Source: Mesorhizobium amorphae CCNWGS0123 (GTDB lineage: Bacteria; Pseudomonadota; Alphaproteobacteria; Rhizobiales; Rhizobiaceae). Taken from it: a stretch of DNA of 47,500 nucleotides. The notes beneath the pieces are model-generated. The model saw only the letters and a list, made by a program, of their open reading frames with translations. It was not told the DNA's origin and did no database searches. This document shows, in pieces, positions 24,938 to 33,653 of the stretch. The stretch is from positions 1 through 47,500 of the forward strand of contig NZ_CP015318.1 in NCBI RefSeq assembly GCF_001686985.1. Direction: 5' to 3'. Each line of letters begins with the position of its first letter. Position 1 is the first letter of the stretch. A program made the translations under genes and the position numbers.

Positions 24938-27490
24938 GCCGGCAGACACCGCGATGTTCCAGGCACCGGAGCGCGCCTCGCTCAGCCGGAAGGATGAACC
25001 TCGGATACAAACCAGTGCCGAGGCTAATTCCCTCATTGACCCAGATAGCGCCCCACACCGTGATGGGCTGGCCCATGGTCGGCCTGCGGCCGCGGTCCCC
25101 GCGCGAGTGATTCCCAGGCACCGTACTCGCCTGACGTTCTGACTTTGTTTTCTGCGGCGACGCCCTGCCGGCGCGATTGAGCGCAGACAGTCCGGCGAAC
25201 CATCGCCACCAGCCAATGCGGCCCCTCCATTTGACCGTCGACGCCGTCGATCGCGACTGAGCGGAGCAGGCTGCTATGTCCACCTCCGGCCCTGCCGAGG
25301 CCCAGGTTTGAAAAACAACGGCAAAGGAGAACTGATATGTCTAAACTGCATCGGATTCCGGAGAGCGGCAACGCTCCGGGACCGGTCGTGCTCGATTCCA
25401 CGGCCTTCCCGAACAGTCTTTCCCCGATCCTCGAATCCCTCGACGATAGCAGCCTCGCTGGTGAGACCGGCAAGCCCGATTACAGTCAAAGCGTGGATCA
25501 GGCCGCGAGCAGGATCGACAGCCTCATCTCCACGCTCGAGACCCCTCAGACCTGGGCGCTCGATGGCGGACTGAAACTCCCCGGCCTCGCCGAAGCAGCC
25601 GCCAGGATTGGCATTCATCTCGACGGCACCTTCCTGGACGGCGTGGCGGCGAATGCCGGCTCCTGGCATTCCGCGGTGCGCTTCGGGAACGGCGGCATCA
25701 CCTGGCCCGCTGCCGCATCCGACAGAGCTGCTGCCACGGCCGCCACCCCGACGGAGGCCACGGTCGCCAGCAGCAGCCTCCTCGCCGCCAGTGCGGTCAA
25801 CCTGACCTTCGAGACGAGGGTGGCGGCGGCCGGCGACGATGTCGAGCAGAAGGCTTCCGGCTCGATAGCGAGCAACGTCACCGATTTGGAACTGGGTGTT
25901 GACGGCACCACCAGCCAGACGGTCGGCCTCCGCTTCACCGGCATCGACATTCCGCAGGGCGCCATCATCACCAGCGCCTACATCCAGTTCCAGGCTAACG
26001 AGGTGAAGACCGGCGCGGCGTCGCTGCTGATCAAGGGCGAAGATAGCGACGACGCGGGCGTCTTCACCGCCGTCAAGTTCAACGTATCCGCGCGCGCAAC
26101 GACGGACGCGTCCGCAGCCTGGACACCGGCCGCCTGGACCACGGAGGGCGCCCAGGGCCTTGCCGAGCGCACGCCGGACCTCACGGCGATCGTCCAGGAG
26201 ATCGTTAACCGCTCGGGCTGGGCGGCGCTCAACGACATGGCATTCCTGATCAGCGGCACCGGCACGCGCACCGCCGATTCCTATGAATACTCGCCGACCG
26301 GCGCGCCGCTGCTGCACATCGAATATCAGCTGCCCAGCCTTCCCGTGGCCTTCAATACGCCTCCCGACACCGATCCGGTTGCCAACCAGATCGCCGAGCT
26401 GGCCGCAGCGGGTGCGCCCATCGGGATCACCGCCTCGGCCGCCGATCCCGATGCCGGCACGACCATCACCTACAGTCTCAATGATGCGCGTTTCGCCATT
26501 GACGCCGGCACTGGCGTCGTCACGCGCTCGGCCACCGGCACGCTCGACTTCGAGACCCAGCCTTCGATCAACCTGACGGTGACGGCGACCTCGTCGGACG
26601 GCAGCACCGCCAACCAGAGCTTCACCGTCGCCGTCCTGAACAACCCGGAGCCGGTCGCTTTCAACGCCCCGCCGGACGCCGACACCGCGATCAACCGGAT
26701 CGCCCAGAACGCCGCGGCGGGCACAGCGATCGGGATCACCGCCTCGGCCAAAGATTCCGATGCGGGCTCGACGGTCACCTACAGCATCGATGACGCGCGC
26801 TTTGCCATCGACCCACAGACCGGCGTCATCACGCGCTCGGGCACCGGCACGCTTGATGCAACAACTGAGCCGTCAGTCAACCTCACCGTCACAGCCACTT
26901 CATCCGACGGCAGCACGGATACCCACGCCTTCAACGTCAGTATCACCGGGGCCGCGCCTGTGATCATCGAGACAAGGGTTGCAGCCGCCGGCGACGATGT
27001 CGAGCAGAAGGCTTCCGGCTCGATATCGAGCAACGTCACCGACCTGGAACTGGGGCTTGATGGCACCACCAGCCAGACGGTCGGCCTCCGCTTCACCGGC
27101 ATCGACATTCCCAAGGGTGCCATCATCACCAGCGCCTACATCCAGTTCCAGGCCAACGAGGTGAAGACCGGCGCGACGTCGCTGCTGGTCAAAGGCGAAG
27201 ACAGTGACGACTCCAGTCCCTTCACCGCTGTCAGCTTCAACGTATCCTCGCGCGCGACCACAGACGCATCCTCGGCCTGGGCCCCGGCCCCATGGACCAC
27301 GGAGGGGGCCCACGGCCTTGCCGAGCGCACGCCGGACCTCACGGCGATCGTCCAGGAGATCGTCAACCGCTCGGGCTGGGTGGCGCTCAACGACATGGCG
27401 TTCCTGATCACCGGCACCGGCGTCCGCACCGCCGATTCTTTCGAGTACTCGCCGACCGGGGCGCCGCTGCTGCACATCGAATATCTGCCA
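22951..27490 (+). repeat. Recurring DNRLRE and cadherin modules shared by the two surface proteins
   Basis: Long near-identical stretches recur at DNA level. The DNRLRE module occurs at about 22930-23465, 25801-26335 and 26960-27490, with blocks such as GCGCCTACATCCAGTTCCAG at 23104, 25975 and 27133. Cadherin modules follow each copy, six in all (near 23482, 23791, 26344, 26653, 27502 and 27811). The arrangement suggests duplication and shuffling within and between the two neighbouring genes. Confidence 0.8.
24938..25336 (+). other. Intergenic region between the paired surface-protein genes
   Basis: These 399 bases carry no gene I can support. AAAGGAG at about 25323-25329 is the ribosome site of the next gene. 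The length is enough for a separate promoter, though I cannot point to one. The frames seen here are products of high GC. Confidence 0.4.
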
Positions 27491-29290
27491 CCCAGCCCTC
27501 CGGTAGCCTTCAACACCCCGGCCGACGCCGATCCGGTTGCCAACCAGATCGCCGAGCTGGCCGCAGCGGGTGCGCCCATCGGGATCACCGCCTCGGCCGC
27601 CGATCCCGACGTCGGCTCGACCGTCACCTACAGCCTCAACGATACGCGCTTCGCCATCGACGCAAGCAGCGGGATCATCACGCGCTCCGGCACCGGCACG
27701 CTCGACTTCGAGACCCAGCCGTCGATCAACCTGACTGTGACGGCGACCTCCTCCGATGGCAGCACCGCCAACCAGAGCTTCACCCTCGCTGTCCTCAACA
27801 ATCCGGAGCCGGTCACCTTCAACACGCCGCCCGACGCCGACACTGCGATCAACCGGATCGCCCAAGGTGCCGGCGCCGGCACGGCGATCGGGATCACCGC
27901 CTCGGCCAAGGATTCCGATGTCGGCTCGACGGTCACCTACAGCATCGACGATGCGCGCTTTGCCATCAACGCCAGCACCGGCGTCATCACGCGCTCGGGA
28001 ACAGGGACGCTCAATGCGGCCTCGGAGCCGTCAATCAACCTCCACGTCACTGCCACGTCGTCCGACGGCAGCACGGCCGCGCAAGACTATTCCGTCAGCG
28101 TTGCAGCAACGGCGGGGCCGCAGACATTGTACCGGTTCGCGATCTTCGGCGACTATGGAGACACCAATCTCTCGGGCGAGAAAGCGGTGTCGGCGATGGT
28201 CCATGGCTGGAACGTCGATTTCGTTCTCACAGTGGGCGACAATGCATATGCACCGCAGACCCTCGATGGCGCCATCGGCCAGCAATACCATGACTACATA
28301 AGCAACTATCAGGGCGCATACGGCAGCGGCAGCACCATCAACCGCTTCTTTCCCACGTTGGGCAATCACGAATATGGCGACGGCTACGTTGACGGCTACC
28401 TGAACTACTTCACCCTGCCCGACAACGAGAGGTACTACGATTTCCAGGTCGGGCCGGTGCATTTCTTCGCTCTCACCAGCAACAAGCAGGACCCGGATGG
28501 CCGCAGTTCCACATCAGTGCAGGGCCAGTGGGCGCAATCCGTTCTCGCGAACTCCGACGCGAGCTTCAACGTGGCGTACTTCCACCACACGCCATACAAT
28601 CCGAGCGGCACCACCGCCACCATGCAATGGCCCTTCGAGCAATGGGGCGTGGACGCGGTCTTTGCCGGCCATCAGCACAATTACTACCGGGAGAATCGAG
28701 ACGACAACGGCGACGGCGTATTTCTTCCGTATACGACCACTGGCCTTGGCGGTGCCGGTCGCGACGTTCCCAATGTCGGCGCGAGCCTGGTGACGATCAC
28801 GGATGCAGGCATGCTGATCGAGTTCTACAATGTCAGCAGTTTCAACGGGACAACGGCAACCAGCGTGCTGACCGATTCCTACTTTGTCCCGACGCCTGCA
28901 GGGCGCGCGCCGACAATCGGCGATGGAGGCTATGTCATGAACGGCACGACCGGCGCGGACTATCTGTGGGGTTTGGGCGGGAACGCCACGCTGGTCGGCG
29001 GGCGCGGCAATGACATGCTGATTGCCGGCAACCAGAACAATCTGTTCGTGTTCGCTGTCGGCGACGGGCAGGACACCATCACGAATTTCGCGGCTGGCGC
29101 CGGGTCCGGCGATGTCCTCGATCTCAGAGCTTTTGGCATCACCACCGCCAGCCAATTCCAGCAGGTGGCCACAAACCAGGGCGCGAATGTCGTAGCGTCG
29201 CTAAGCGGCGGGGGTCAGATCACGCTGCTTGGCGTTCAGGAGGAACAGTTCCACAACGACAACTTCCTGAGCACTCTGCTTCTCGCATAG
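25337..29290 (+). CDS. Secreted modular phosphatase: DNRLRE/cadherin repeats, purple-acid-phosphatase domain, RTX-like C-terminus
   Basis: The 1317-residue protein opens with the same 145-residue region as its upstream neighbour. It continues with DNRLRE-like domain 1 (about 155-334), two cadherin-like repeats (about 336-535), DNRLRE-like domain 2 (about 541-718) and two more cadherin repeats (about 722-925). A metallophosphatase follows (about 931-1190) with all five purple-acid-phosphatase motifs: FGDYGD, GDNAY, GNHEYGD, FHHTP and GHQHNYYR. The C-terminus (about 1195-1317; ADYLWGLGGNATLVGGRGND, FVFAVGDGQDTITNFAAG, DVLDLRAFGI) is the RTX/serralysin-type tail recognised by type I exporters, matching the transporter at 16118-19653. 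It may release phosphate from organic esters or act on surface phosphate groups. A strong terminator follows. Confidence 0.88.
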   Translation: MSKLHRIPESGNAPGPVVLDSTAFPNSLSPILESLDDSSLAGETGKPDYSQSVDQAASRIDSLISTLETPQTWALDGGLKLPGLAEAAARIGIHLDGTFLDGVAANAGSWHSAVRFGNGGITWPAAASDRAAATAATPTEATVASSSLLAASAVNLTFETRVAAAGDDVEQKASGSIASNVTDLELGVDGTTSQTVGLRFTGIDIPQGAIITSAYIQFQANEVKTGAASLLIKGEDSDDAGVFTAVKFNVSARATTDASAAWTPAAWTTEGAQGLAERTPDLTAIVQEIVNRSGWAALNDMAFLISGTGTRTADSYEYSPTGAPLLHIEYQLPSLPVAFNTPPDTDPVANQIAELAAAGAPIGITASAADPDAGTTITYSLNDARFAIDAGTGVVTRSATGTLDFETQPSINLTVTATSSDGSTANQSFTVAVLNNPEPVAFNAPPDADTAINRIAQNAAAGTAIGITASAKDSDAGSTVTYSIDDARFAIDPQTGVITRSGTGTLDATTEPSVNLTVTATSSDGSTDTHAFNVSITGAAPVIIETRVAAAGDDVEQKASGSISSNVTDLELGLDGTTSQTVGLRFTGIDIPKGAIITSAYIQFQANEVKTGATSLLVKGEDSDDSSPFTAVSFNVSSRATTDASSAWAPAPWTTEGAHGLAERTPDLTAIVQEIVNRSGWVALNDMAFLITGTGVRTADSFEYSPTGAPLLHIEYLPPSPPVAFNTPADADPVANQIAELAAAGAPIGITASAADPDVGSTVTYSLNDTRFAIDASSGIITRSGTGTLDFETQPSINLTVTATSSDGSTANQSFTLAVLNNPEPVTFNTPPDADTAINRIAQGAGAGTAIGITASAKDSDVGSTVTYSIDDARFAINASTGVITRSGTGTLNAASEPSINLHVTATSSDGSTAAQDYSVSVAATAGPQTLYRFAIFGDYGDTNLSGEKAVSAMVHGWNVDFVLTVGDNAYAPQTLDGAIGQQYHDYISNYQGAYGSGSTINRFFPTLGNHEYGDGYVDGYLNYFTLPDNERYYDFQVGPVHFFALTSNKQDPDGRSSTSVQGQWAQSVLANSDASFNVAYFHHTPYNPSGTTATMQWPFEQWGVDAVFAGHQHNYYRENRDDNGDGVFLPYTTTGLGGAGRDVPNVGASLVTITDAGMLIEFYNVSSFNGTTATSVLTDSYFVPTPAGRAPTIGDGGYVMNGTTGADYLWGLGGNATLVGGRGNDMLIAGNQNNLFVFAVGDGQDTITNFAAGAGSGDVLDLRAFGITTASQFQQVATNQGANVVASLSGGGQITLLGVQEEQFHNDNFLSTLLLA

Positions 29291-29313
29291 GCGCCGCCCG
29301 GCGCGCGCGGCTG

Positions 29314-29355
29314 GAGCCCCATCCCGATCAGGTCGGGATGGGGCTCTTTTCTTTT
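29314..29355 (+). terminator. Strong intrinsic terminator after the secreted phosphatase gene
   Basis: GAGCCCCATCCCGA (29314-29327), a 5-base loop, and the exact complement TCGGGATGGGGCTC (29333-29346) form a 14-bp stem followed by TTTTCTTTTT. It closes the plus-strand arm 24 bases after its last stop. Confidence 0.92.
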
Positions 29356-29398
29356 TGACGTAATGCAAGTGCCGGCCTGGTCGCCGCCGACAAAGAAA

Positions 29399-29446
29399 AG
29401 CCCGGACCGCTTGCGGCACTCTGGTGTGCCGCGAGCGGTCCGGGCT
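29399..29446 (-). terminator. Intrinsic terminator of the minus-strand arm
   Basis: A 21-bp stem with one mismatch (29399-29419 against 29426-29446; arms begin AGCCCGGACCGC) has a TTTTCTTTG run on the minus strand. It lies 133 bases beyond the last minus-strand gene (29579), back to back with the plus-strand terminator, so the two convergent arms are insulated. Confidence 0.8.
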
Positions 29447-29460
29447 GTTAGATGAAAACC

Positions 29461-29560
29461 AGAGCAATTCCAGGAAAGTGCGTGGCAGTTTCCGTCCGAA
29501 ATTGCGTCAAACAAAGAGATAGAGCGGTTCTGCGTTCCGTGAAACGGTGAACCGCTCTAA
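29461..29560. repeat. Dispersed palindromic repeat, copy D
   Basis: AGAGCAATTCCAGGAAAGTG, GCAGTTTCCGTCCGAAATTG, CAAACAAAGAGATAGAGCGG and the end palindrome (AGAGCGGTTCTGCGTTCCGT, then GAAACGGTGAACCGCTCT). Nearly full length, in the convergent gap between the two arms. Confidence 0.85.
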
Positions 29561-29578
29561 TGCCTTACCTCGAAACCG

Positions 29579-29860
29579 CTACTTTCCGTGACCGTGACCA
29601 CGACGGTTGAAGAGCTTGCGGAGCTGGCCCGGAGGGCCGAGGTGAATGTGGTTCTTGTCCCCCCAGCCATGACCCGGGCGTGATCCACCCGATTTGGCAA
29701 TCGCTTTGGAGTTCAAGCTTGTGCCGAGCAAAAGCGTTATCGCCGGCGGCGTCACCGCAGCAAAACGCCCTGCCTTCTTGAGAAAGTCCCGGCGCGCTTG
29801 AGCTTCTGAGACCAGGCTCTCCTGCGTCCGTTCCGATTGCCCTCTACTTTCGGTTGCCAT
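29579..29860 (-). CDS. Small Tat-signal protein, possible modified peptide
   Basis: A 93-residue protein with a twin-arginine motif ARRDFLKKAGRF at residues 22-33, a hydrophobic stretch VTPPAITLLLG and a likely processing zone around NSKAIAKSGG. The remaining ~40 residues are rich in Gly, His and basic residues (RPGHGWGDKNHIHLGPPGQL, NRRGHGHGK). I recognise the N-terminus as a type seen on many small proteins beside PqqD-like or kinase-like genes, but know no function. It follows the nucleotidyltransferase and PqqD-HprK genes in the same direction, 70 bases after the former, so it may be their substrate. A metal-binding role for the His-rich tail is equally possible. Confidence 0.65.
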   Translation of the reverse strand: MATESRGQSERTQESLVSEAQARRDFLKKAGRFAAVTPPAITLLLGTSLNSKAIAKSGGSRPGHGWGDKNHIHLGPPGQLRKLFNRRGHGHGK

Positions 29861-29930
29861 GTCATAACCCCGTATTTTGACGAATTTACTTTAGGAATTC
29901 CAGAATAGAGGCACAAGCTCTCCAAAAGGC

Positions 29931-30926
29931 TTATATTTTCGTGCGCGCCTCCAGGAGCGTGCGAGCGATGCGGCGCGCGAGATCAAACGGACCAAGTCGC
30001 GCCAGGCCGTCGGCACGCGAAAGCCGCCATGTGCCCCATGCCAGATTGCCGGCCAGGCGCAAGGGCGCGCCAATGATGGGGTGTGTCGCCGTGAAGATGC
30101 GCCTCCAGTGCTGAAAACGGACCATCGGGCGCTGCGCGCACTTTGCCGGAATCCCGGTCCCGAAGAAATGGTGCAAGGCCAGGAGCTGAGTATCGAGCGC
30201 ATTGCGGGCGCTTTGATCCGACACCGATGTCTGCAGTGCCGTCCAATCCACGTGGTCGCTTTCCGCCAATCGTGCCAGGTCGTGAAGGTGCCTGAGATCA
30301 ATCCGTCCGCGCCAGTAATCCCCCTCCTTGAGAAGATCGTGCACGATCCAGTGCAAAGCCCGCGACTGCGCGGGAGGAATTTCCACCCGAAGACCGTCTC
30401 GCTGGACGGGACTGGGGCGTTCAAGGTGGTTTGGTCGGCTCGGCCGAAGCTCCAGCATTCCGGCATCTTGCTGGCGGGTCGCGCCTCGACTGCCCGGAAC
30501 CTGGACATATCCTAGCTCTTCAAGGCAGGCTTGCGCGGCTGCCTCTTCGGCCGGCGCCACAGCCAGATCGAGATCACTGGTCATCCTGCTGGGAACCTGT
30601 CCGGCCGGGGATAGAAACAGGGGAACCGCTCCCTTGAGCAGGACCGGAACGATGTCACGGCGGTTGAGGGCAGCAACGGCTTCACTCAGTTGGGTTCGCA
30701 GGCGCAGGTTCCGTTCCCGATTGCAGTCGTGAACAAACTCCAGGTATTCGCGCACCTCCTGCGGCAGCCGGTGGATCTGGCCGGCACGGGCGAGGGACGA
30801 GAACAAGTCGGGTGTGAGCAGAGTGTGATTTGCCAGCGCAATCACTGCCTGCCAGTCGGCCCTGTCGGTCGGACAACCGCGAAGCCCGGCGATCAACGCC
30901 TCAAGTGCGTTGCCCCTGCGCATCAT
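29931..30926 (-). CDS. Nucleotidyltransferase-like protein (NTP_transf_5 type)
   Basis: The 331-residue protein matches the uncharacterised nucleotidyltransferase family that accompanies surface-polysaccharide and peptide-modification genes. The conserved core is VPVLLKGAVPLFL followed by SRMTSDLDLAVAP, giving the K-G and D-x-D positions expected for metal and nucleotide binding. A helical C-terminal half follows (DWTALQTSV, LALHHFFGTGIP). ATG 30926 overlaps the upstream stop as ATGATG, so translation is coupled to the PqqD-HprK gene; a much longer upstream frame exists but lies inside that gene and is not used. What it modifies (peptide, lipid or sugar) is not known. Confidence 0.75.
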   Translation of the reverse strand: MMRRGNALEALIAGLRGCPTDRADWQAVIALANHTLLTPDLFSSLARAGQIHRLPQEVREYLEFVHDCNRERNLRLRTQLSEAVAALNRRDIVPVLLKGAVPLFLSPAGQVPSRMTSDLDLAVAPAEEAAAQACLEELGYVQVPGSRGATRQQDAGMLELRPSRPNHLERPSPVQRDGLRVEIPPAQSRALHWIVHDLLKEGDYWRGRIDLRHLHDLARLAESDHVDWTALQTSVSDQSARNALDTQLLALHHFFGTGIPAKCAQRPMVRFQHWRRIFTATHPIIGAPLRLAGNLAWGTWRLSRADGLARLGPFDLARRIARTLLEARTKI

Positions 30927-32083
30927 CGGCAGGCTTTCGTGATCAGCTCGACTGCATCCTCGAGCCTCGAATAGGTCAGGCAATAGGTCTGCGCCGATCC
31001 GATGATCTGGGTCAGCACGTCGAACGCCGTGCCGCTCAAATCCCCGCCGGGCGAAAAGGCGCCGTTGAGCAAGCCACGCAATGCGCTGGCTGGGTCGATC
31101 GGCGCGAGGCAAGCCTTCGAGTCGCGGCCTCGCCGGAGCAGCACCACGCAGCCGATGGGTAGAGGAGAAGCTGGTGCCGGGACGGACTCCCTGGGTACGG
31201 CAAAGCGCACCCGTCTGCGGTCCGGGCGACGACAGACTGGAGCAGCGCCGAGATCGGGGCAGTATTCGACCAGGAGGGGCCAAGCTCCGGCCTTGACCGC
31301 GGGAGCGAACGGGAGACCCACGCCATGGCCCTTTGAGTCAAGCAGCGTCACATCGTCAGCGGCGAAGCCGAACCCCGCATGGACCAACGCCATGGTCAGC
31401 GTTGTCTTGCCCGCGCCCGGATTGCCGCAAAGAAGCACGATGCGTCCATTTCTGCGAAGGGCAGCCGCATGGACAGCAAGTTCATAGGCGCGGTGATCGA
31501 GAACCTCGGTCAGCAATTGCCCTTTTAGTATGACGGGAAGTTCGTCGGGCGAGCAGGACAGGATCCAGTCGCGATCCCGAAACAGGTGAATCCGCCCCTC
31601 GCACTCGACGACCCGGAGCAGAACGTCGGCAGCCTCTCTTTCAACCTCGAGATGGCGAAATGCGGTGATCGCGGGGAAGGCGCGGGCTGCCGGATAAACG
31701 ATGCGTACATAAAGACCCGCAATGCCGACCACCTGGCTTACATGCTCGCGGGCCGATGGTGGAGACAATGGCGCACAGGGCCGTATCAGGTCCAGCCGCT
31801 GCCAATCCTCGAGCGCCGCCTCGACATGCCTGTCTGCCTCACGCCTGTCGACGCCGCTCCGCGCAATCTCGAACGCGATGGCGTGCGGTGGCATGCCTTC
31901 TTCCAGAGAGCGCCAGATGTCGGCAGCCGTATCGTTGACGGCGAAAATGGCCTGCCGGCAGGAACTGAACAGAATGTTTTGCCCACGGACGCGCGTCAGG
32001 CGCCCCTGGATCACGAACGCGGCCGCGTTGTAATCGGTGGCGCCTGACGCCACGGTTCTGTCAACCGCCTGGTGCTGATTCAT
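30923..32083 (-). CDS. PqqD-like (RRE) domain fused to an HPr-kinase-like domain
   Basis: A 386-residue protein. Residues about 22-100 (FVIQGRLTRVRGQNILFS, IFAVNDTAADIWRSLEEGMP, ALEDWQRLDLI) form a PqqD-like winged helix, the peptide-binding RRE module of RiPP pathways. Residues about 195-386 are a P-loop kinase of the HprK type: Walker A LLCGNPGAGKTTLTMALV (about 217-234) and FAADDVTLLD (about 240-249), the counterpart of the HprK acidic motif. In lasso-peptide and related clusters HprK-like enzymes phosphorylate a peptide, and 'HPr-rel' neighbourhoods with separate PqqD and kinase genes are known; here the two are in one chain. No cyclase or leader peptidase is next to it. Function is inferred. 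Confidence 0.78.
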   Translation of the reverse strand: MNQHQAVDRTVASGATDYNAAAFVIQGRLTRVRGQNILFSSCRQAIFAVNDTAADIWRSLEEGMPPHAIAFEIARSGVDRREADRHVEAALEDWQRLDLIRPCAPLSPPSAREHVSQVVGIAGLYVRIVYPAARAFPAITAFRHLEVEREAADVLLRVVECEGRIHLFRDRDWILSCSPDELPVILKGQLLTEVLDHRAYELAVHAAALRRNGRIVLLCGNPGAGKTTLTMALVHAGFGFAADDVTLLDSKGHGVGLPFAPAVKAGAWPLLVEYCPDLGAAPVCRRPDRRRVRFAVPRESVPAPASPLPIGCVVLLRRGRDSKACLAPIDPASALRGLLNGAFSPGGDLSGTAFDVLTQIIGSAQTYCLTYSRLEDAVELITKACR

Positions 32084-32143
32084 CGGGTGGTCGTCCTCCA
32101 GTCAACCAATGCGACGATCTGATCTGTCGCTGGGCAGGCGCAT

Positions 32144-33586
32144 TCAATGGGCGAAGCGCCCTTTCGGCAGGAGTTCATTTCGCTCATTCGATTGCTTTGA
32201 AAGCTCAGGTCCATCCGGTCCCGGACCTGAAGGCTTGGCAGCGGCGTGCCGGTCTCGGCCTGGCGACGACCGGGAAAACCGGACCAGCAAGTCTGCGATC
32301 GTCGATGCCAGGCTCGCAGCGCCGCGCATCCCAGCTGCGGGTGGTTTCGCAAATTCGGCGAATGCCTCGGAATCACGCGCCAGCCGCCAGCGCAACCAGA
32401 GCCCGGTGGCAAGCGAAGTCAGAATGGAAGCCAGCACCAGCGCGGTGAACATGCGCTCGTCGATGATGCCGGCGGCGTACGCCACGCTCGCCAGCACGAT
32501 GCCGGGTCCGCCACGCGTGTTCATGGCGACGCCGTAGTCGAAAGCCCTGGCCCAGTCGGTACCCGCTGCTCTGGCGGCAATGGTGCAGCTCACCAGCTTG
32601 ATGGCCGTGCTTGCGACGATGAAGAAGAGCGTGAGCGGGCCGTCGAATTGATGCGCCAGATCGAGCCGCAAGCCGACCAGTGCGAAGTAGATCGGCACGA
32701 AAAACCATATCGAGATATCGGCGATATGTTGTTTCACCGGAGCAAGATGCCGCGAGGGAAAACGCGCCATCACGAGCCCCGCCAGAAGCGCGGCGAAGAT
32801 GACGTTCACTTTCAAGAGGCTCGCGGCCGCGACGAAGACCAGGCACAGCAGCATGGTGTAGCCGGTGAGAGACGCTTCGCTGAACTTGCCGAAGACGCTT
32901 CGACGAATCGCACGTGCCGCTGCCGGAGCGAAAAACAGCGAGACGATCACGAAGGCGAGGTTGACGGCGATCACACGCCCGATGCCGCCCGCGTCGGCGG
33001 CGTCACCGTTCTGCACCGCCGTGGCGATGGCAAGCATGCTCCAGAGGATGAGATCCTGGATGGTCGCGGCGCCGATGATGTTGCGCGCGAAGGAGCTGTT
33101 CATCAGGCCAAGATCGAGGAAGATGCGCGAGATGACCGGGATCGACGTGACGCCCACGGCGATACCCATCACCAGCTTGAACGCAAGGTCATCGCCCGCC
33201 TGTGCGTCCGCAAACAGCGGCGCGCCCGCATAGCCACACGCGAACGGAACCACGAGCGCGCCGATCACCAGCGCCGGTATGATGCGGCCCGATCCTTCCA
33301 TGCCTTCCGTCTGCATCTTGAAGCCGGCGGTGAACATCAGCAGCACCAGGCCCAGCCAGTAGAAGGCGGAGAGCAAGGCACCCTGCGCGGGGAACCCGGC
33401 AAACAGCCATTTGTGCGCTTCGGACGAGACAAGCCCCAGCACGGACGGGCCGAGCACAATTCCGCCGGCGATTTCGCCAATCACGCGCGGCAGCTTCAGG
33501 CGCTCGAACACAAGGCCGCCGCCCAATGCGCCGATGAGCAGCAGAACCAGGGAAAGAAAGAAACGCGCGAGTTCGGAATCGTTCAT
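32144..33586 (-). CDS. CPA2-type cation:proton antiporter (KefB/NapA-like)
   Basis: A 480-residue membrane protein with about 12-13 hydrophobic segments. It shows the family's N-terminal helix (RVIGEIAGGIVLGPSVLGLV), the segment GVTSIPVISRIFLDLGLMNSSFARNIIGAATIQDLILW, where the D of the IQD region is the likely ion-binding acid, and FFVPIYFALVGLRLDL late in the domain. The last 60 residues are polar. There is no RCK/TrkA_N domain, so it is a simple Na+/H+ or K+/H+ exchanger. It lies between the PAPS genes and the PqqD-HprK gene in the same direction. Why an antiporter should be in a polysaccharide arm is unclear; counter-ion handling for an acidic polymer is a guess. Confidence 0.85.
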   Translation of the reverse strand: MNDSELARFFLSLVLLLIGALGGGLVFERLKLPRVIGEIAGGIVLGPSVLGLVSSEAHKWLFAGFPAQGALLSAFYWLGLVLLMFTAGFKMQTEGMEGSGRIIPALVIGALVVPFACGYAGAPLFADAQAGDDLAFKLVMGIAVGVTSIPVISRIFLDLGLMNSSFARNIIGAATIQDLILWSMLAIATAVQNGDAADAGGIGRVIAVNLAFVIVSLFFAPAAARAIRRSVFGKFSEASLTGYTMLLCLVFVAAASLLKVNVIFAALLAGLVMARFPSRHLAPVKQHIADISIWFFVPIYFALVGLRLDLAHQFDGPLTLFFIVASTAIKLVSCTIAARAAGTDWARAFDYGVAMNTRGGPGIVLASVAYAAGIIDERMFTALVLASILTSLATGLWLRWRLARDSEAFAEFAKPPAAGMRGAASLASTIADLLVRFSRSSPGRDRHAAAKPSGPGPDGPELSKQSNERNELLPKGRFAH

Positions 33587-33653
33587 GCCGCCGCCTCAGT
33601 TGCCGACGCGCTCAGAGGATGAAGATGGGATGCCGCTGGCCGGCACACCGGGG

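Noticed and set aside
22951..27490. Regularly repeated blocks considered as a CRISPR array
   Set aside because: The repeats are over 300 bases long, in frame and encode protein domains; there are no short repeats with unique spacers and no cas genes.
32246..33622. 458-codon plus-strand frame over the antiporter
   Set aside because: Extremely rich in His, Arg, Gln and Glu as expected from the complement of a hydrophobic membrane protein.
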